NCBI GenBank assembly: GCA_021828105.1
Contig: JAKATG010000033.1
Coordinates: 1-64,000, forward strand
Direction: 5' to 3'
DNA length: 64,000 nt
From: Taklimakanibacter sp021828105
GTDB lineage: Bacteria; Pseudomonadota; Alphaproteobacteria; Rhizobiales; Aestuariivirgaceae
Both the position numbers and the translations under genes were made by a program. The stretch's first letter is position 1. Each line of letters starts with the position of its first letter. Below are positions 25,448 through 34,269 of the stretch, piece by piece. Under the pieces are notes generated by a model that saw nothing but the letters and a program-made list of their open reading frames with translations, ran no database searches and was not told where the DNA came from.

Positions 25448-26851
25448 CTAGTAGCGATAGTAGTCGGGCTTGTAGGGGCCTTCCTTGGTGACGCCGATAT
25501 AGGAAGCCTGCTCGTCCTTGAGCTTGGTCAGCTTGACGCCAAGCTTGGCGAGATGGAGGCGGGCGACCTTCTCGTCCAGCGTCTTGGGCAGCACATAGAC
25601 CTCGTTCTTGTACTTGCCATTGCCGGCATTGGCGTAGAGCTCGACCTGCGCCAGCGTCTGGTTGGTGAAGGACGCCGACATCACGAAGCTCGGATGGCCG
25701 GTGGCGTTGCCGAGATTGACCAGGCGACCCTGCGACAGGAGGATGATCCGGTTCCCCTTGGGGAAATGGATCATGTCGACCTGCGGCTTGATGTTGGTCC
25801 ACTGGAAGTTCCGGAGATCGGAAACCTGGATCTCGTTGTCGAAGTGGCCGATGTTGCAGACGATCGCCATGTCCTTCATCTGGCGCATGTGATCGACGGT
25901 GATGACGTCCTTGTTGCCGGTGGCGGTGACGAAGATGTCGGCGGTCGGCAGCGCATCCTCGATGGTCATCACGGAAAAGCCGTCCATGGCCGCCTGCAGC
26001 GCGCAGATCGGGTCGATCTCGGTCACGATGACGCGCGCGCCTGCCCCTTTCAGCGATTGGGCCGAGCCCTTGCCGACATCGCCATAGCCGCAGACGAGGG
26101 CGACCTTGCCCGCCATCATCACATCGGTGCCGCGCCGGATCGCATCGACGAGCGATTCGCGGCAGCCATATTTGTTGTCGAATTTCGACTTGGTGACGCT
26201 GTCATTGACGTTGATCGCCGGGAAGGGAAGCTCGCCCTTCTTCTGCAGGTCATAGAGGCGATGGACGCCCGTCGTCGTCTCCTCGGAAACGCCCTTGATC
26301 GAGGCCCTGATCTTGGAGAACCAGCCGGGGCTCGCCTTGAGGCGCTTCTTGATCTCGGCGAAGAGGCATTCCTCTTCCTCATTCGTCGGATTGGCGATGA
26401 GGGAGGGATCCTTCTCCGCCTTGGCGCCCAGGAGAATGAAGAGCGTGGCGTCGCCGCCGTCATCGAGGATCATATTGGCGGGCTCGCCCGGCCAGTCGAA
26501 GATGCGGCCGGTGAATTCCCAATATTCCTTGAGGCTCTCGCCCTTGAAGGCGAAGACCGGAATGCCGCGCTTGGCAATGGCGGCGGCGGCATGGTCCTGA
26601 GTCGAGAAGATGTTGCAGGAGGCCCAGCGCACCTCGGCGCCGAGCGCCACCAGGGTCTCGATCAGGACGGCGGTCTGGATGGTCATATGAAGCGAGCCCG
26701 AGATGCGGGCACCTTTCAGCGGCTGCTTAGGCCCCAGCTCCTCGCGGATCGCCATCAGGCCCGGCATCTCCACCTCGGCCATCTCGATCTCTTTGCGGCC
26801 CCAGTCGGCCAGGCCGATATCGGCAACATGAAAATCCTTGGAACTCGCCAT
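25448..26851 (-). CDS. ahcY: S-adenosylhomocysteine hydrolase
   Basis: AhcY (EC 3.13.2.1) splits S-adenosylhomocysteine into homocysteine and adenosine, using bound NAD. The 467-residue product has the bacterial-length insert, GSLHMTIQTAVLIETL, the NAD-binding motif VCGYGDVGKGSAQSLKG, the active-site segment NVNDSVTKSKFDNKYG and the C-terminal KPDYYRY. The palindrome at 26924-26949 upstream looks like a SahR-type operator, which would make expression respond to S-adenosylhomocysteine. It lies upstream of divL with a 161-bp gap. Confidence 0.97.
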   Translation of the reverse strand: MASSKDFHVADIGLADWGRKEIEMAEVEMPGLMAIREELGPKQPLKGARISGSLHMTIQTAVLIETLVALGAEVRWASCNIFSTQDHAAAAIAKRGIPVFAFKGESLKEYWEFTGRIFDWPGEPANMILDDGGDATLFILLGAKAEKDPSLIANPTNEEEECLFAEIKKRLKASPGWFSKIRASIKGVSEETTTGVHRLYDLQKKGELPFPAINVNDSVTKSKFDNKYGCRESLVDAIRRGTDVMMAGKVALVCGYGDVGKGSAQSLKGAGARVIVTEIDPICALQAAMDGFSVMTIEDALPTADIFVTATGNKDVITVDHMRQMKDMAIVCNIGHFDNEIQVSDLRNFQWTNIKPQVDMIHFPKGNRIILLSQGRLVNLGNATGHPSFVMSASFTNQTLAQVELYANAGNGKYKNEVYVLPKTLDEKVARLHLAKLGVKLTKLKDEQASYIGVTKEGPYKPDYYRY

Positions 26852-26923
26852 GACAGATCCCTGCTTCAGTTGATGGGTGGAATTGGCGGGAGCCTATAGC
26901 AGGCCGGTCCCGGCGTGTCCATA

Positions 26924-26949
26924 AAGATATAAAGAAATCTTTATATCTT
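26924..26949. promoter_or_regulatory. Perfect AT-rich palindrome upstream of ahcY, probable SahR operator
   Basis: AAGATATAAAG (26924-26934) and CTTTATATCTT (26939-26949) form a perfect 11-bp inverted repeat around AAAT. The core closely follows the ATATAAAGATATCTTTATAT pattern I recall for the ArsR-family regulator SahR in Alphaproteobacteria. It lies 73 bp before the ahcY ATG and just after ptsH. The absence of G-C pairs in the stem argues against a terminator role. Confidence 0.6.
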
Positions 26950-26952
26950 GGA

Positions 26953-27228
26953 CTATTCCTCGCCGAACTTGTCGGCGATCAGGGCGCCCAGGGCATCGAG
27001 CGCAGCAATGGCCTGGGGCCCGGCAGCCGTCACCTGGATGGAGGAGCCGGGGGTCGCCGCCAGCATCATCAGGCCCATGATCGAGGTGCCGGGGACCGTC
27101 TGGCTGTCGCGGCTGACCAGGATCTCGGCGTCGAACTGCTCGGCGCATTTCACGAATTTGGCCGAGGCCCGGGCGTGGAGACCGCGGCTGTTGATGATCA
27201 GGAAATGTCGCGTATGGGGATCCGCCAT
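26953..27228 (-). CDS. ptsH: HPr phosphocarrier protein
   Basis: The 91-residue HPr is phosphorylated by EI at His18 (SRGLHARASAKF) and by HPr kinase at the regulatory serine in PGTSIMGLMML (about Ser49). With the EIIA(Man)-type protein encoded upstream it forms the carbohydrate-independent regulatory PTS of alphaproteobacteria; no sugar permease is present. Its ATG shares one base with the stop of the EIIA gene (TAATG). Confidence 0.95.
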   Translation of the reverse strand: MADPHTRHFLIINSRGLHARASAKFVKCAEQFDAEILVSRDSQTVPGTSIMGLMMLAATPGSSIQVTAAGPQAIAALDALGALIADKFGEE

Positions 27229-27626
27229 TATCCGCTCAAGATCTGGCTCGCGATATTGATGTATTTGCGTCCAGCCTCCTGGGCCTTGACGACCGCGGTC
27301 TCGAGCGATGAGTCGCCGCGGATGCGGGCGAGCTTGACCAGCATGGGCAAGTTCACGCCGGCGAGGACCTCGACCCGGCCGTTCTCGAGCAGCGAAATGG
27401 CGAGATTGCAGGGCGTGCCGCCGAACATGTCGGTGAGCACGATGACGCCCTGCCCGGTGTCAGCCACCTGGATGGCGGCCATGATGTCGGCGCGGCGTTT
27501 CTCCAGTTCGTCATCCGGGCCGATCGAGACCGTCACCAGATTCTGCTGCGGACCGACAACATGCTCCAGCGCAGACCGGAATTCTTCCGCCAGCCGCCCA
27601 TGGGTGACCAGAACAAGTCCGATCAT
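27228..27626 (-). CDS. PTS EIIA component, mannose family (regulatory)
   Basis: The 132-residue protein has the phospho-accepting His9 in LVTHGRLAEEF and the family motif LTDMFGGTPCNLA. In rhizobia this soluble EIIA receives phosphate from HPr and acts in regulation, linked to ChvG-ChvI, PHB and nitrogen metabolism. It sits between hprK and ptsH in the typical order. A large intergenic palindrome (27666-27776) separates it from hprK. Confidence 0.93.
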   Translation of the reverse strand: MIGLVLVTHGRLAEEFRSALEHVVGPQQNLVTVSIGPDDELEKRRADIMAAIQVADTGQGVIVLTDMFGGTPCNLAISLLENGRVEVLAGVNLPMLVKLARIRGDSSLETAVVKAQEAGRKYINIASQILSG

Positions 27627-27665
27627 GAATTCAAATGCTCCACCGGAACATATCCTATTCCTTTA

Positions 27666-27776
27666 GCGCGTGATCAGGAAAAGTGGACACCGGTTTTCCG
27701 TCCGATCACGCGCAATATTGAGATTCCGATCACGTTCATCACTTCAGGTCGCTCACGACCTGAAGTGATCGTGATC
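27666..27776. repeat. Palindromic intergenic repeat pair between hprK and the EIIA gene
   Basis: The first element, 27666-27713, has 10-bp ends GCGCGTGATC / GATCACGCGC and an inner GGAAAA / TTTTCC; it is the same family as 39688-39736. The second, 27728-27776, is a longer hairpin. A perfect 14-bp stem (27738-27751 with 27756-27769, loop CTCA) is extended by GATCACG / CGTGATC. Repeats of this form are widespread in Rhizobiales intergenic regions. Confidence 0.8.
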
Positions 27777-27818
27777 TAGGGTGGGCGAATGTGCCGGGAA
27801 GTGCTGCCATATGCAATA

Positions 27819-28322
27819 TCAAGCCCCACCTTGCCGAATTTGCCGCAGTTCATCGTGAGGCACCGCGGTGAGGACGGCGCGGATGCGCGCCGTGGCCGTC
27901 ACCTTGGACGGATCGATGGCGATCTCGGGCAGCACCACGCCGGCGATCCGGTTGATTTGGGCATTGTCAGGCAGGCGTTCAATCTCGGTCGCCGGCATGA
28001 GCCTGACCACGAGGGTGAGCCGCGCCTCCGGCAAGTGATCCACCTTCACGATCCCCTGCCCCCTGATTTCGAGCAGGCCCGCTATCGGCTGAGGCGCCGT
28101 CGCGAACAACGCAGGTCCTCGCCTTTCGATGACCGTCTGATCATCTGCAACGAGCCGCCCGCGGATCAGCTTAGGTCCGGTCCCATAGCCGGGCTGATCG
28201 AGGAGCCTGAGGACAAGGTCCGATTTCCCCGATCCCGGCGGCCCTAAGATCAATATGCCGTCATCGCCCAGCGCTACACAGCTTGCATGCAAGGTGATCC
28301 TGGCAGCGTCGGCGTCAGCCAT
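27819..28322 (-). CDS. hprK: HPr kinase/phosphorylase, short alphaproteobacterial form
   Basis: The 167-residue protein corresponds to the catalytic domain only; the N-terminal domain of Gram-positive HprK is absent, as usual in Alphaproteobacteria. Walker A is LGPPGSGKSDL (residues 26-36), and the later signature IRGQGI matches the HprK family. It phosphorylates the regulatory Ser of HPr. The ATG at 28322 overlaps the chvG stop by 8 bases, so translation is coupled to the sensor kinase. A longer upstream reading in this frame is a shadow of chvG. Confidence 0.92.
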   Translation of the reverse strand: MADADAARITLHASCVALGDDGILILGPPGSGKSDLVLRLLDQPGYGTGPKLIRGRLVADDQTVIERRGPALFATAPQPIAGLLEIRGQGIVKVDHLPEARLTLVVRLMPATEIERLPDNAQINRIAGVVLPEIAIDPSKVTATARIRAVLTAVPHDELRQIRQGGA

Positions 28323-30123
28323 CTTCGGCGGCCACCCAGTCCTGCGGGATGGCGGGGATACGGACGATGAAACGGGCGCCCAGAATGGGCCGCTCGCCGC
28401 CCTGGGGCGCCTTGCCATAGCGGTTCTCGGCCCAGATGCGGCCCTTATGGGCTTCGACGATCTGGCGCGAGATCGACAGTCCCAAACCCGAATTCTTGCC
28501 GAAGGAGCCTTCCGGACGATCGGTATAGAAGCGCTCGAAGATGCGCTCGAGATTTTCCGGCGGAATGCCCGGCCCCTCGTCCTCGACGCGGAACTCGACA
28601 TAATATTGCAGGCGGCGCACGCGTACCCGGATGGTCGACTGGGCGGGCGCGAAAGAGCGCGCATTGTCGATGAGATTACGCACCACCTGGCCGAGCCGCG
28701 TATCGTGGCCGAGAATGACGAAGGCCCGCTCGCGCGGGATCGCCGCGGGCGGCGGCTGCACTTCGAGCGTGATCGCCGCCTGATTGTCCTTGCGCGTCTC
28801 ATTGGCGAAGGAGACCAGCGTGTCCAGCACCTCGGCGACATTGAGCGGGTTCGCCTCGGAGCGCGCCAGCTCGGCATCGAGCCTGGAGGCGCCCGCGATA
28901 TCGGTGATCAGGCGATCGAGCCGGCGCACGTCGTCCTTTACCACCTCGACCAGGCGATTGCGCTGGTCCTCGGTCTTGGCGAAGGGCAGCGTCTCCACCG
29001 CGCTGCGCAAGGAGGTGAGCGGGTTCTTGAGCTCATGCGAGACATCGGCGGCAAAGGCCTCGATCGCCTCGATTCGATTGTAGAGCGCCGTCGTCATGTC
29101 GCGCAGCGCCCCCGACAAATGCCCGATCTCGTCGCGCCGCTGGGTGAAATCGGGAATCTCGACACGCTTGTTGACGCCGCGCCTGACCCGCTCGGCGGCG
29201 CTGGCGAGACGGCGGATCGGCTCGGCGATGGTGCCGGCGAGGAACACCGAGAGCAGGATGGTGACCAGCGCCACGAAGCCGAAAGTGAAGAGCACGATCT
29301 TGCGCTCGGCGAGGAGCACATTGTCGATCTCCCCACCCGAGGTCGAGAGCACGAGCGCGCCGAGCACGGCGCGGAAGCGCTGGATGGGGACCGCCACCGA
29401 CACGATGATCTCGTTCTGGTCGTTGATCCGGACGATCGAAACCGAGGCGCCGTTCAGGGCAGCGAGGACTTCCGGGAATTCCTTGCCGTTGTCGACGCCA
29501 TAGTCCTTCTGGTGCGGATAGTCGTTGGTGAACAGCCAGTCATTGAGACGCTTCCACCAGCGCATCCAGATCGTATCCGGCTTGCCGTCGAAGGGCGGCA
29601 ATTCGCGCTGGGTGATCTCGCCCCGGCCATAGAGATAGCGGCTGTCGACCACGAGATTGCCATCGGGATCGATGATGCGGGCGCGAATCGACGTCGAGGC
29701 GAGGAGACGGCGCAGGATCGGCCCGGCATTCTCCGGGTTGATCGGAAAATCGAGATCGCGCAGCTGCTCGGCGTCAGCGGCGGTATCGTCCTGCGAATTG
29801 ATGAGCGCATCGGGATCGATGACGATCGAGCCCGTGTCGACGGTCGCCTGGCCCGCCACCGCAGCGGCGATGATGTTGGCCTGCGGCATCAGGCTCTGCA
29901 CCCTGGCATCGATCAGGCCCTGGCGGAACTGATTGAAATAGAGAATGCCGAGGACGAGGACGATCAGCCCTGCGATGTTGAGGAGGACGATGCGGCTGGT
30001 CAGGCTTGCCGGGGCGAGGCGATGAATCCACCAGGCGAGGCTGCGTTCGCGCTCGGCGACCGCCTCGGATGTGGTTGCTTCCTCGATCTCGATCCGGTCG
30101 GGTGTCTCGACGCCCGTCACCAT
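28315..30123 (-). CDS. chvG: Two-component sensor histidine kinase ChvG
   Basis: ChvG (ExoS) senses acid or cell-envelope signals, kept silent by periplasmic ExoR in rhizobia, and phosphorylates ChvI. The 602-residue protein has a transmembrane helix at about 43-63, a periplasmic domain to about 274, a second helix at about 276-297, a HAMP region and an H-box DVSHELKNPLTS with His363. An HATPase domain follows (NLIDNARSF, DEGPGIP, SGLGLSISRQI). It is downstream of chvI and upstream of hprK, the standard order. No exoR gene is in the window. Confidence 0.95.
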   Translation of the reverse strand: MVTGVETPDRIEIEEATTSEAVAERERSLAWWIHRLAPASLTSRIVLLNIAGLIVLVLGILYFNQFRQGLIDARVQSLMPQANIIAAAVAGQATVDTGSIVIDPDALINSQDDTAADAEQLRDLDFPINPENAGPILRRLLASTSIRARIIDPDGNLVVDSRYLYGRGEITQRELPPFDGKPDTIWMRWWKRLNDWLFTNDYPHQKDYGVDNGKEFPEVLAALNGASVSIVRINDQNEIIVSVAVPIQRFRAVLGALVLSTSGGEIDNVLLAERKIVLFTFGFVALVTILLSVFLAGTIAEPIRRLASAAERVRRGVNKRVEIPDFTQRRDEIGHLSGALRDMTTALYNRIEAIEAFAADVSHELKNPLTSLRSAVETLPFAKTEDQRNRLVEVVKDDVRRLDRLITDIAGASRLDAELARSEANPLNVAEVLDTLVSFANETRKDNQAAITLEVQPPPAAIPRERAFVILGHDTRLGQVVRNLIDNARSFAPAQSTIRVRVRRLQYYVEFRVEDEGPGIPPENLERIFERFYTDRPEGSFGKNSGLGLSISRQIVEAHKGRIWAENRYGKAPQGGERPILGARFIVRIPAIPQDWVAAEDG

Positions 30124-30152
30124 TCCCTGCCCAACCTATATTGCTTCGGCGA

Positions 30153-30851
30153 TCAGGACTCCTTGAATCGATAGCCGACGCCGTAAAGCGTCTCGATGCC
30201 ATCGAAATCATCATCGACGAGCTTGAATTTCTTGCGCAGCCGCTTGATGTGGCTGTCGATCGTACGGTCGTCGACATAGACCTGATCGTCATAGGCGGCA
30301 TCCATCAGCGCGTCGCGGCTCTTGACGATGCCGGGGCGCTGGGCCAGCGACTGCAGGATCAGGAATTCGGTGACCGTCAAGGTCACCGGCTTCTGGTCCC
30401 AGGTGCAGGAGTGACGATCGGGATCCATGGACAGCTTGCCGCGATCGATGGTCTTGGCAGCCTCCTGCGGCTGCGCGGCGGCGTCACGCGGCACGGCGCG
30501 GCGCAGGACCGCCTTGACGCGCTCGACCAACAGACGCTGCGAGAAGGGCTTCTTGATGAAATCATCGGCGCCCATCTTGAGGCCGAACAATTCGTCGATC
30601 TCATCGTCCTTCGAGGTCAGGAAGATGATCGGCAGATCGGATTTCTGGCGAATGCGGCGCAACAGCTCCATCCCGTCCATGCGCGGCATCTTGATATCGA
30701 AGATGGCCATGTCGGGGGGAGAATCCTGCAAGCCCTGGAGTGCCGCGGCACCGTCCGAATACTTCTGGACCTGGTAGCCCTCAGCTTCCAGAGTGATTCC
30801 GACGGACGTCAGAATATTGCGGTCGTCATCGACAAGAGCGATCGTCGGCAT
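30153..30851 (-). CDS. chvI: Two-component response regulator ChvI
   Basis: The 232-residue OmpR-family regulator has a receiver domain with acidic pocket DDD (8-10), phospho-acceptor Asp52 in AIFDIKMPRMDG and Lys in FLTSKDDEID. The C-terminal winged helix has DRTIDSHIKRLRKKF and the terminal TLYGVGYRF. It acts with ChvG in control of envelope stress, motility and succinoglycan-type functions. It is divergent from the HugZ-like gene across a 116-bp gap that must hold both promoters; I could not place them. Confidence 0.96.
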   Translation of the reverse strand: MPTIALVDDDRNILTSVGITLEAEGYQVQKYSDGAAALQGLQDSPPDMAIFDIKMPRMDGMELLRRIRQKSDLPIIFLTSKDDEIDELFGLKMGADDFIKKPFSQRLLVERVKAVLRRAVPRDAAAQPQEAAKTIDRGKLSMDPDRHSCTWDQKPVTLTVTEFLILQSLAQRPGIVKSRDALMDAAYDDQVYVDDRTIDSHIKRLRKKFKLVDDDFDGIETLYGVGYRFKES

Positions 30852-30967
30852 GTGGTCCTATTGATCCCATGGTTAAACACTAACGCGGCTGTAACCTTGG
30901 AACTGGCGCAAAATGTGGCGCCCCCGTATTCGGTCTACCCCCACTCTATTAGGGAAATCACCCCTCC

Positions 30968-31696
30968 ATGACAACTCCTGCCAGCCGCAGCTTTACCGGT
31001 ACCGAAGCCCGAGCGCTCCTCAGACGGGCGCGCACCGCAGCGCTTGGAACCAGCAATCGCGAGCCCCGAGGCCCCTATGTCTCGCTCGCCAATATCGCCA
31101 CCGACGGGCAAGGCTACCCCGTCATCTTCATCTCGCGGCTGGCCTGGCATACGCGCAATATCGAAGCTAACCCTGAGGCCAGCATCATGGTTAGCGAAAT
31201 ACCTACTACGGGCGACGCACTGACCGGTCCCAGGGTCACCATCATGGGGCGATTCGAAAAACTTGACGCTTCGGAAATCGCTCAGCGCTATGCCCGACAC
31301 CATCCGGCGGCCCAGACCTATCTCGATTTCCCGGATTTCTCCTTCTGGCGCCTCGTCCCTGAAAAAATACATGCCGTGGCAGGCTTCGGCCGGATCGAAA
31401 CCATGGAACCCGATGAGGTCTTCCTGCCAGAAAGCGCAGCAACGGCGGTCATGGCGTCGGCGCAAGGCGCCATCGATCACATGAATGAGGATCATGCCGA
31501 TGCGGTCGAGCTCTATGCGGTGAAGCTCCTCAAGGCCCAGCCTGGAAAATGGCGGGTCACGGCCATCGACCCTGACGGCGCCCATCTCGAGCTCGAAGGC
31601 AAGGTGCTGCGGCTCGCCTTCGACCAGCCGGCGGAAAAGGCCGCCGACCTGCGTCAAGCCTTTGTCGCCCTGGCGCAGAGAGCTAGAAATTCATGA
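30968..31696 (+). CDS. HugZ-like pyridoxamine 5'-phosphate oxidase-fold protein with DUF2470 domain
   Basis: The N-terminal 140 residues form an FMN-binding split barrel (ARTAALGTSN, LANIATDGQGYPVIFISRLAWHT cited in part as PVIFISRLAWHT). The C-terminal part is a DUF2470-type domain with the metal- or heme-ligating HMNEDHADAVELYA motif. This layout is that of HugZ/HutZ heme-degrading enzymes and related proteins of unknown function. The 242-residue length fits. No heme-uptake gene is nearby, so a role in heme breakdown is only a family-based inference. Confidence 0.82.
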   Translation: MTTPASRSFTGTEARALLRRARTAALGTSNREPRGPYVSLANIATDGQGYPVIFISRLAWHTRNIEANPEASIMVSEIPTTGDALTGPRVTIMGRFEKLDASEIAQRYARHHPAAQTYLDFPDFSFWRLVPEKIHAVAGFGRIETMEPDEVFLPESAATAVMASAQGAIDHMNEDHADAVELYAVKLLKAQPGKWRVTAIDPDGAHLELEGKVLRLAFDQPAEKAADLRQAFVALAQRARNS

Positions 31697-31825
31697 TGCG
31701 AAACAGTCAACAGTATGAGGGTCGATACCGCAGAAACCATGAGTTAAAGACATCTTTCTGGCTTGTTTCTTGCTGCCCTTCCCCCTACCTTGCCGGTTCG
31801 GCGAAAAATTCAGGGAGGAACAACC

Positions 31826-33427
31826 TTGCATCACTCAGGCCGCTTCAACGCCAATGTCCCCTTGATCGTCACGGAGCCGCGCTCGGTCGCCTTCAATTCC
31901 GGTGTGCCCCAGCTCTATGAGGAGGCGCTCCGCCGAGGCGAGGGACGCGTGGCCGAAGGCGGCGCGCTGGTGGTCTCGACCGGCAGCCATACCGGCCGCT
32001 CGCCCAATGACAAGTTCATCCGGCGCGACGAGCAGAGCGAGCCGTCGGTCTGGTGGGACAACAACAAGGCCATCTCGCCAGAGCATTTCGCCACCCTCAA
32101 GCGCGACATGCTGGCTCATGCCAAGGACAAGCATCTCTATGTGCAGGACCTTTATGGCGGCGCCGACCCACAGCACCGGCTCTCGGTGCGCGTCATCTGC
32201 GAATATGCCTGGCACGCGCTGTTCATCCGCCATCTCCTGATCAGGCCTGAGGCGCACGATCTCGAAAGCTTCATCCCTCAACTCACCATCATCGACCTGC
32301 CGAGCTTCAAGGCCAGCCCTCAGCGCCATGGCGTGCGCTCGGAAACCGTGATCGCCTGCGACCTCACTCACGGGCTCGTGCTCATCGGCGGCACGCAATA
32401 TGCGGGCGAAATGAAGAAGTCCGTCTTCACGGCGCTCAATTACCTCTTGCCCGGGAAAGGCGTCATGCCGATGCATTGCTCGGCCAATGTCGATGAGAAA
32501 GGCCGAAGTGCGGTGTTCTTCGGTCTCTCCGGCACCGGCAAGACGACGCTCTCGGCCGATCCCAGGCGCACCCTCATCGGCGATGACGAGCATGGCTGGT
32601 CGGATGACGGCATCTTCAATTTCGAAGGCGGCTGCTATGCGAAAGTGATCCGCCTGTCTGAAGAGGCCGAGCCCGACATCTACGCCACGACGCAGCGCTG
32701 GGGCAGCGTGCTCGAGAATGTCGTCATGGACCAGGAGACCCGCAAGCTCGACCTCGATGACGGATCGCTCACCGAGAATACGCGTTCGGCCTATCCGCTG
32801 AGCTACATTCCCAACGCCAGCAGCAGTGGCCTGGCACCTCTGCCGCAGACGATCGTCATGCTCACCGCCGATGCCTTCGGCGTCATGCCGCCGATCGCGC
32901 GCCTGACCGCGGCACAGGCCATGTATCACTTTCTCTCCGGCTACACGGCGAAAGTCGCCGGCACCGAGCGTGGCGTGGTCGAGCCGCAGGCGACCTTCTC
33001 GGCCTGTTTCGGCGCCCCCTTCATCCCGCGCCATCCGAGCGTCTATGGCGCGCTGCTGCGCGATCTCATCGCCCGCCACAAGGTCGAATGCTGGCTGGTC
33101 AATACCGGCTGGACCGGCGGCGCCTATGGCAAGGGCAAGCGCATGCCGATCGCGGTCACACGCGCGCTGCTCGATGCCGCCCTCTCGGGCGCGCTCAAGA
33201 ACCAGCCGATGCGCAAGGACCCGCATTTCGGCTTCGAAGTGCCGCTCGCCGTTCCGGGCATCGATGCGAGGCTGCTCAATCCGCGCGACACCTGGGCCGA
33301 CCCCGCCGCCTATGACATCCAGGCGCACAAGCTGGTTCAGATGTTCATCAAGAACTTCGCCAAGTTCGAGACCTATGTCGGCGAGGATGTGCGCGCCTGC
33401 GCGCCGGCAATGATCGCTGCGGCCTAG
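31826..33427 (+). CDS. pckA: ATP-dependent phosphoenolpyruvate carboxykinase
   Basis: PckA (EC 4.1.1.49) converts oxaloacetate to phosphoenolpyruvate in gluconeogenesis. The 533-residue product has TGRSPNDKFI, the kinase P-loop FFGLSGTGKTTLSAD, DDEHGW and NTGWTGG. I start it at the TTG at 31826, because AGGGAGG (31812-31818) stands seven bases before it and the length then matches rhizobial PckA (about 536). An ATG at 31763 would add 21 untypical residues and place this ribosome-binding site inside the gene. Its place beside chvI-chvG is conserved in rhizobia. Confidence 0.96.
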   Translation: MHHSGRFNANVPLIVTEPRSVAFNSGVPQLYEEALRRGEGRVAEGGALVVSTGSHTGRSPNDKFIRRDEQSEPSVWWDNNKAISPEHFATLKRDMLAHAKDKHLYVQDLYGGADPQHRLSVRVICEYAWHALFIRHLLIRPEAHDLESFIPQLTIIDLPSFKASPQRHGVRSETVIACDLTHGLVLIGGTQYAGEMKKSVFTALNYLLPGKGVMPMHCSANVDEKGRSAVFFGLSGTGKTTLSADPRRTLIGDDEHGWSDDGIFNFEGGCYAKVIRLSEEAEPDIYATTQRWGSVLENVVMDQETRKLDLDDGSLTENTRSAYPLSYIPNASSSGLAPLPQTIVMLTADAFGVMPPIARLTAAQAMYHFLSGYTAKVAGTERGVVEPQATFSACFGAPFIPRHPSVYGALLRDLIARHKVECWLVNTGWTGGAYGKGKRMPIAVTRALLDAALSGALKNQPMRKDPHFGFEVPLAVPGIDARLLNPRDTWADPAAYDIQAHKLVQMFIKNFAKFETYVGEDVRACAPAMIAAA

Positions 33428-33434
33428 GAGCGAC

Positions 33435-34016
33435 CTAACCCGCCTGCTCGTGGGCGATGCAGATTTGCGTCGTCTCGATCTCGGCCAGGGGCTCATCGAA
33501 GAGCATGCACAGATGCGGGCCTAGCGCATCATCGCTGCGCCCCTCCGCCCGCCAGAAACGGCAGGTCGTGCAGGAGCCGAAAGTGGGACCGAGGCGGCGG
33601 GTGACTTCCTGCGCCAGCACTTCGGCCAAGCCCCTGTCCATGCGCCGGCGCGTCTTGCCGCCAAGGGCATCGCAGCTTTGGGCGAGCGCCGACCACGGGT
33701 CCTTCGCCATCATGGCCGTGCCGGCGGCCGACAGCCGCAGCACCACCGAGCGTTTCTCGCCCGGCCTTTCGCTCTTCTCAATGAGCTTCTTGCGTTCGAG
33801 CGCCTTGACCGTCTGGGAGATCGTCCCCTTGGTGGCGCCGAGATAGCGCGTCAGGGCGCCGGGCGAATTGGAAAAGCGATTGGCGCGCGCCAGGAAGCGC
33901 AAGGCTTCCCATTGGGCAGGATTGAGTCCATTGCCGAACTCCGCCGCGCGCATGAGCCGCGACAGGCGCTCGAGCGCATATACGATTCCTGAACCGTCGG
34001 CTTCCGCCTTCGCCAT
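33435..34016 (-). CDS. MarR-family regulator with C-terminal Cys/His cluster
   Basis: Residues 1 to about 140 form a MarR winged helix (LNPAQWEALRFLARA, GATKGTISQTVKALERKKLI, RPGEKRSVVLRLSAAG). The 193-residue protein has an extra tail with Cys149-x2-Cys152, Cys170, Cys186 and His189 (CTTCRFW, HLCMLFDEPL, ICIAHE). The spacing suggests a metal or Fe-S site, so the regulator may sense a metal, redox state or oxidant; this is inference. It is convergent with pckA (7 bp) and divergent from the penicillin-binding protein gene. The 253-bp gap between them holds a loose dyad ATGACG..CGTCAT but no clear operator. Confidence 0.85.
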   Translation of the reverse strand: MAKAEADGSGIVYALERLSRLMRAAEFGNGLNPAQWEALRFLARANRFSNSPGALTRYLGATKGTISQTVKALERKKLIEKSERPGEKRSVVLRLSAAGTAMMAKDPWSALAQSCDALGGKTRRRMDRGLAEVLAQEVTRRLGPTFGSCTTCRFWRAEGRSDDALGPHLCMLFDEPLAEIETTQICIAHEQAG

Positions 34017-34269
34017 GGTTGCGCCCTAATCCGCTCCCCTCGGCAACTCTGACACGCCCTTGAGAGTCCGGCAATGAACAGCTTTTGTTCCAAAGAATCA
34101 GGCCATGATGACGACATGATTAAACGTCATTCCTATCGCCTAGTTTCGCTCGGGATTGGCGCGAAAATCAGTTGATCGTCCGCCTTCCCACCCTGACCGG
34201 GCGGCATTTAGACAGGGTTAATCACCCTCATCGATGCTTCAGGCGCGGGGTCACTTAAGGCAACGATTC

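Noticed and set aside
22962..25451. Very long open frame (829 codons) on the plus strand
   Set aside because: It lies antisense to divL, whose domains are clear; the translation has no recognisable domain and reflects high G+C codon structure.
26852..26952. Possible S-adenosylhomocysteine riboswitch before ahcY
   Set aside because: The leader is short and I cannot find the conserved pseudoknot elements; the perfect palindrome explains the gap better as a protein-binding site.
28255..30174. 639-codon open frame on the plus strand
   Set aside because: Shadow of chvG/hprK on the opposite strand, with composition typical of antisense frames.
31835..33496. 553-codon open frame on the minus strand
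   Set aside because: Antisense to pckA, which is certain.
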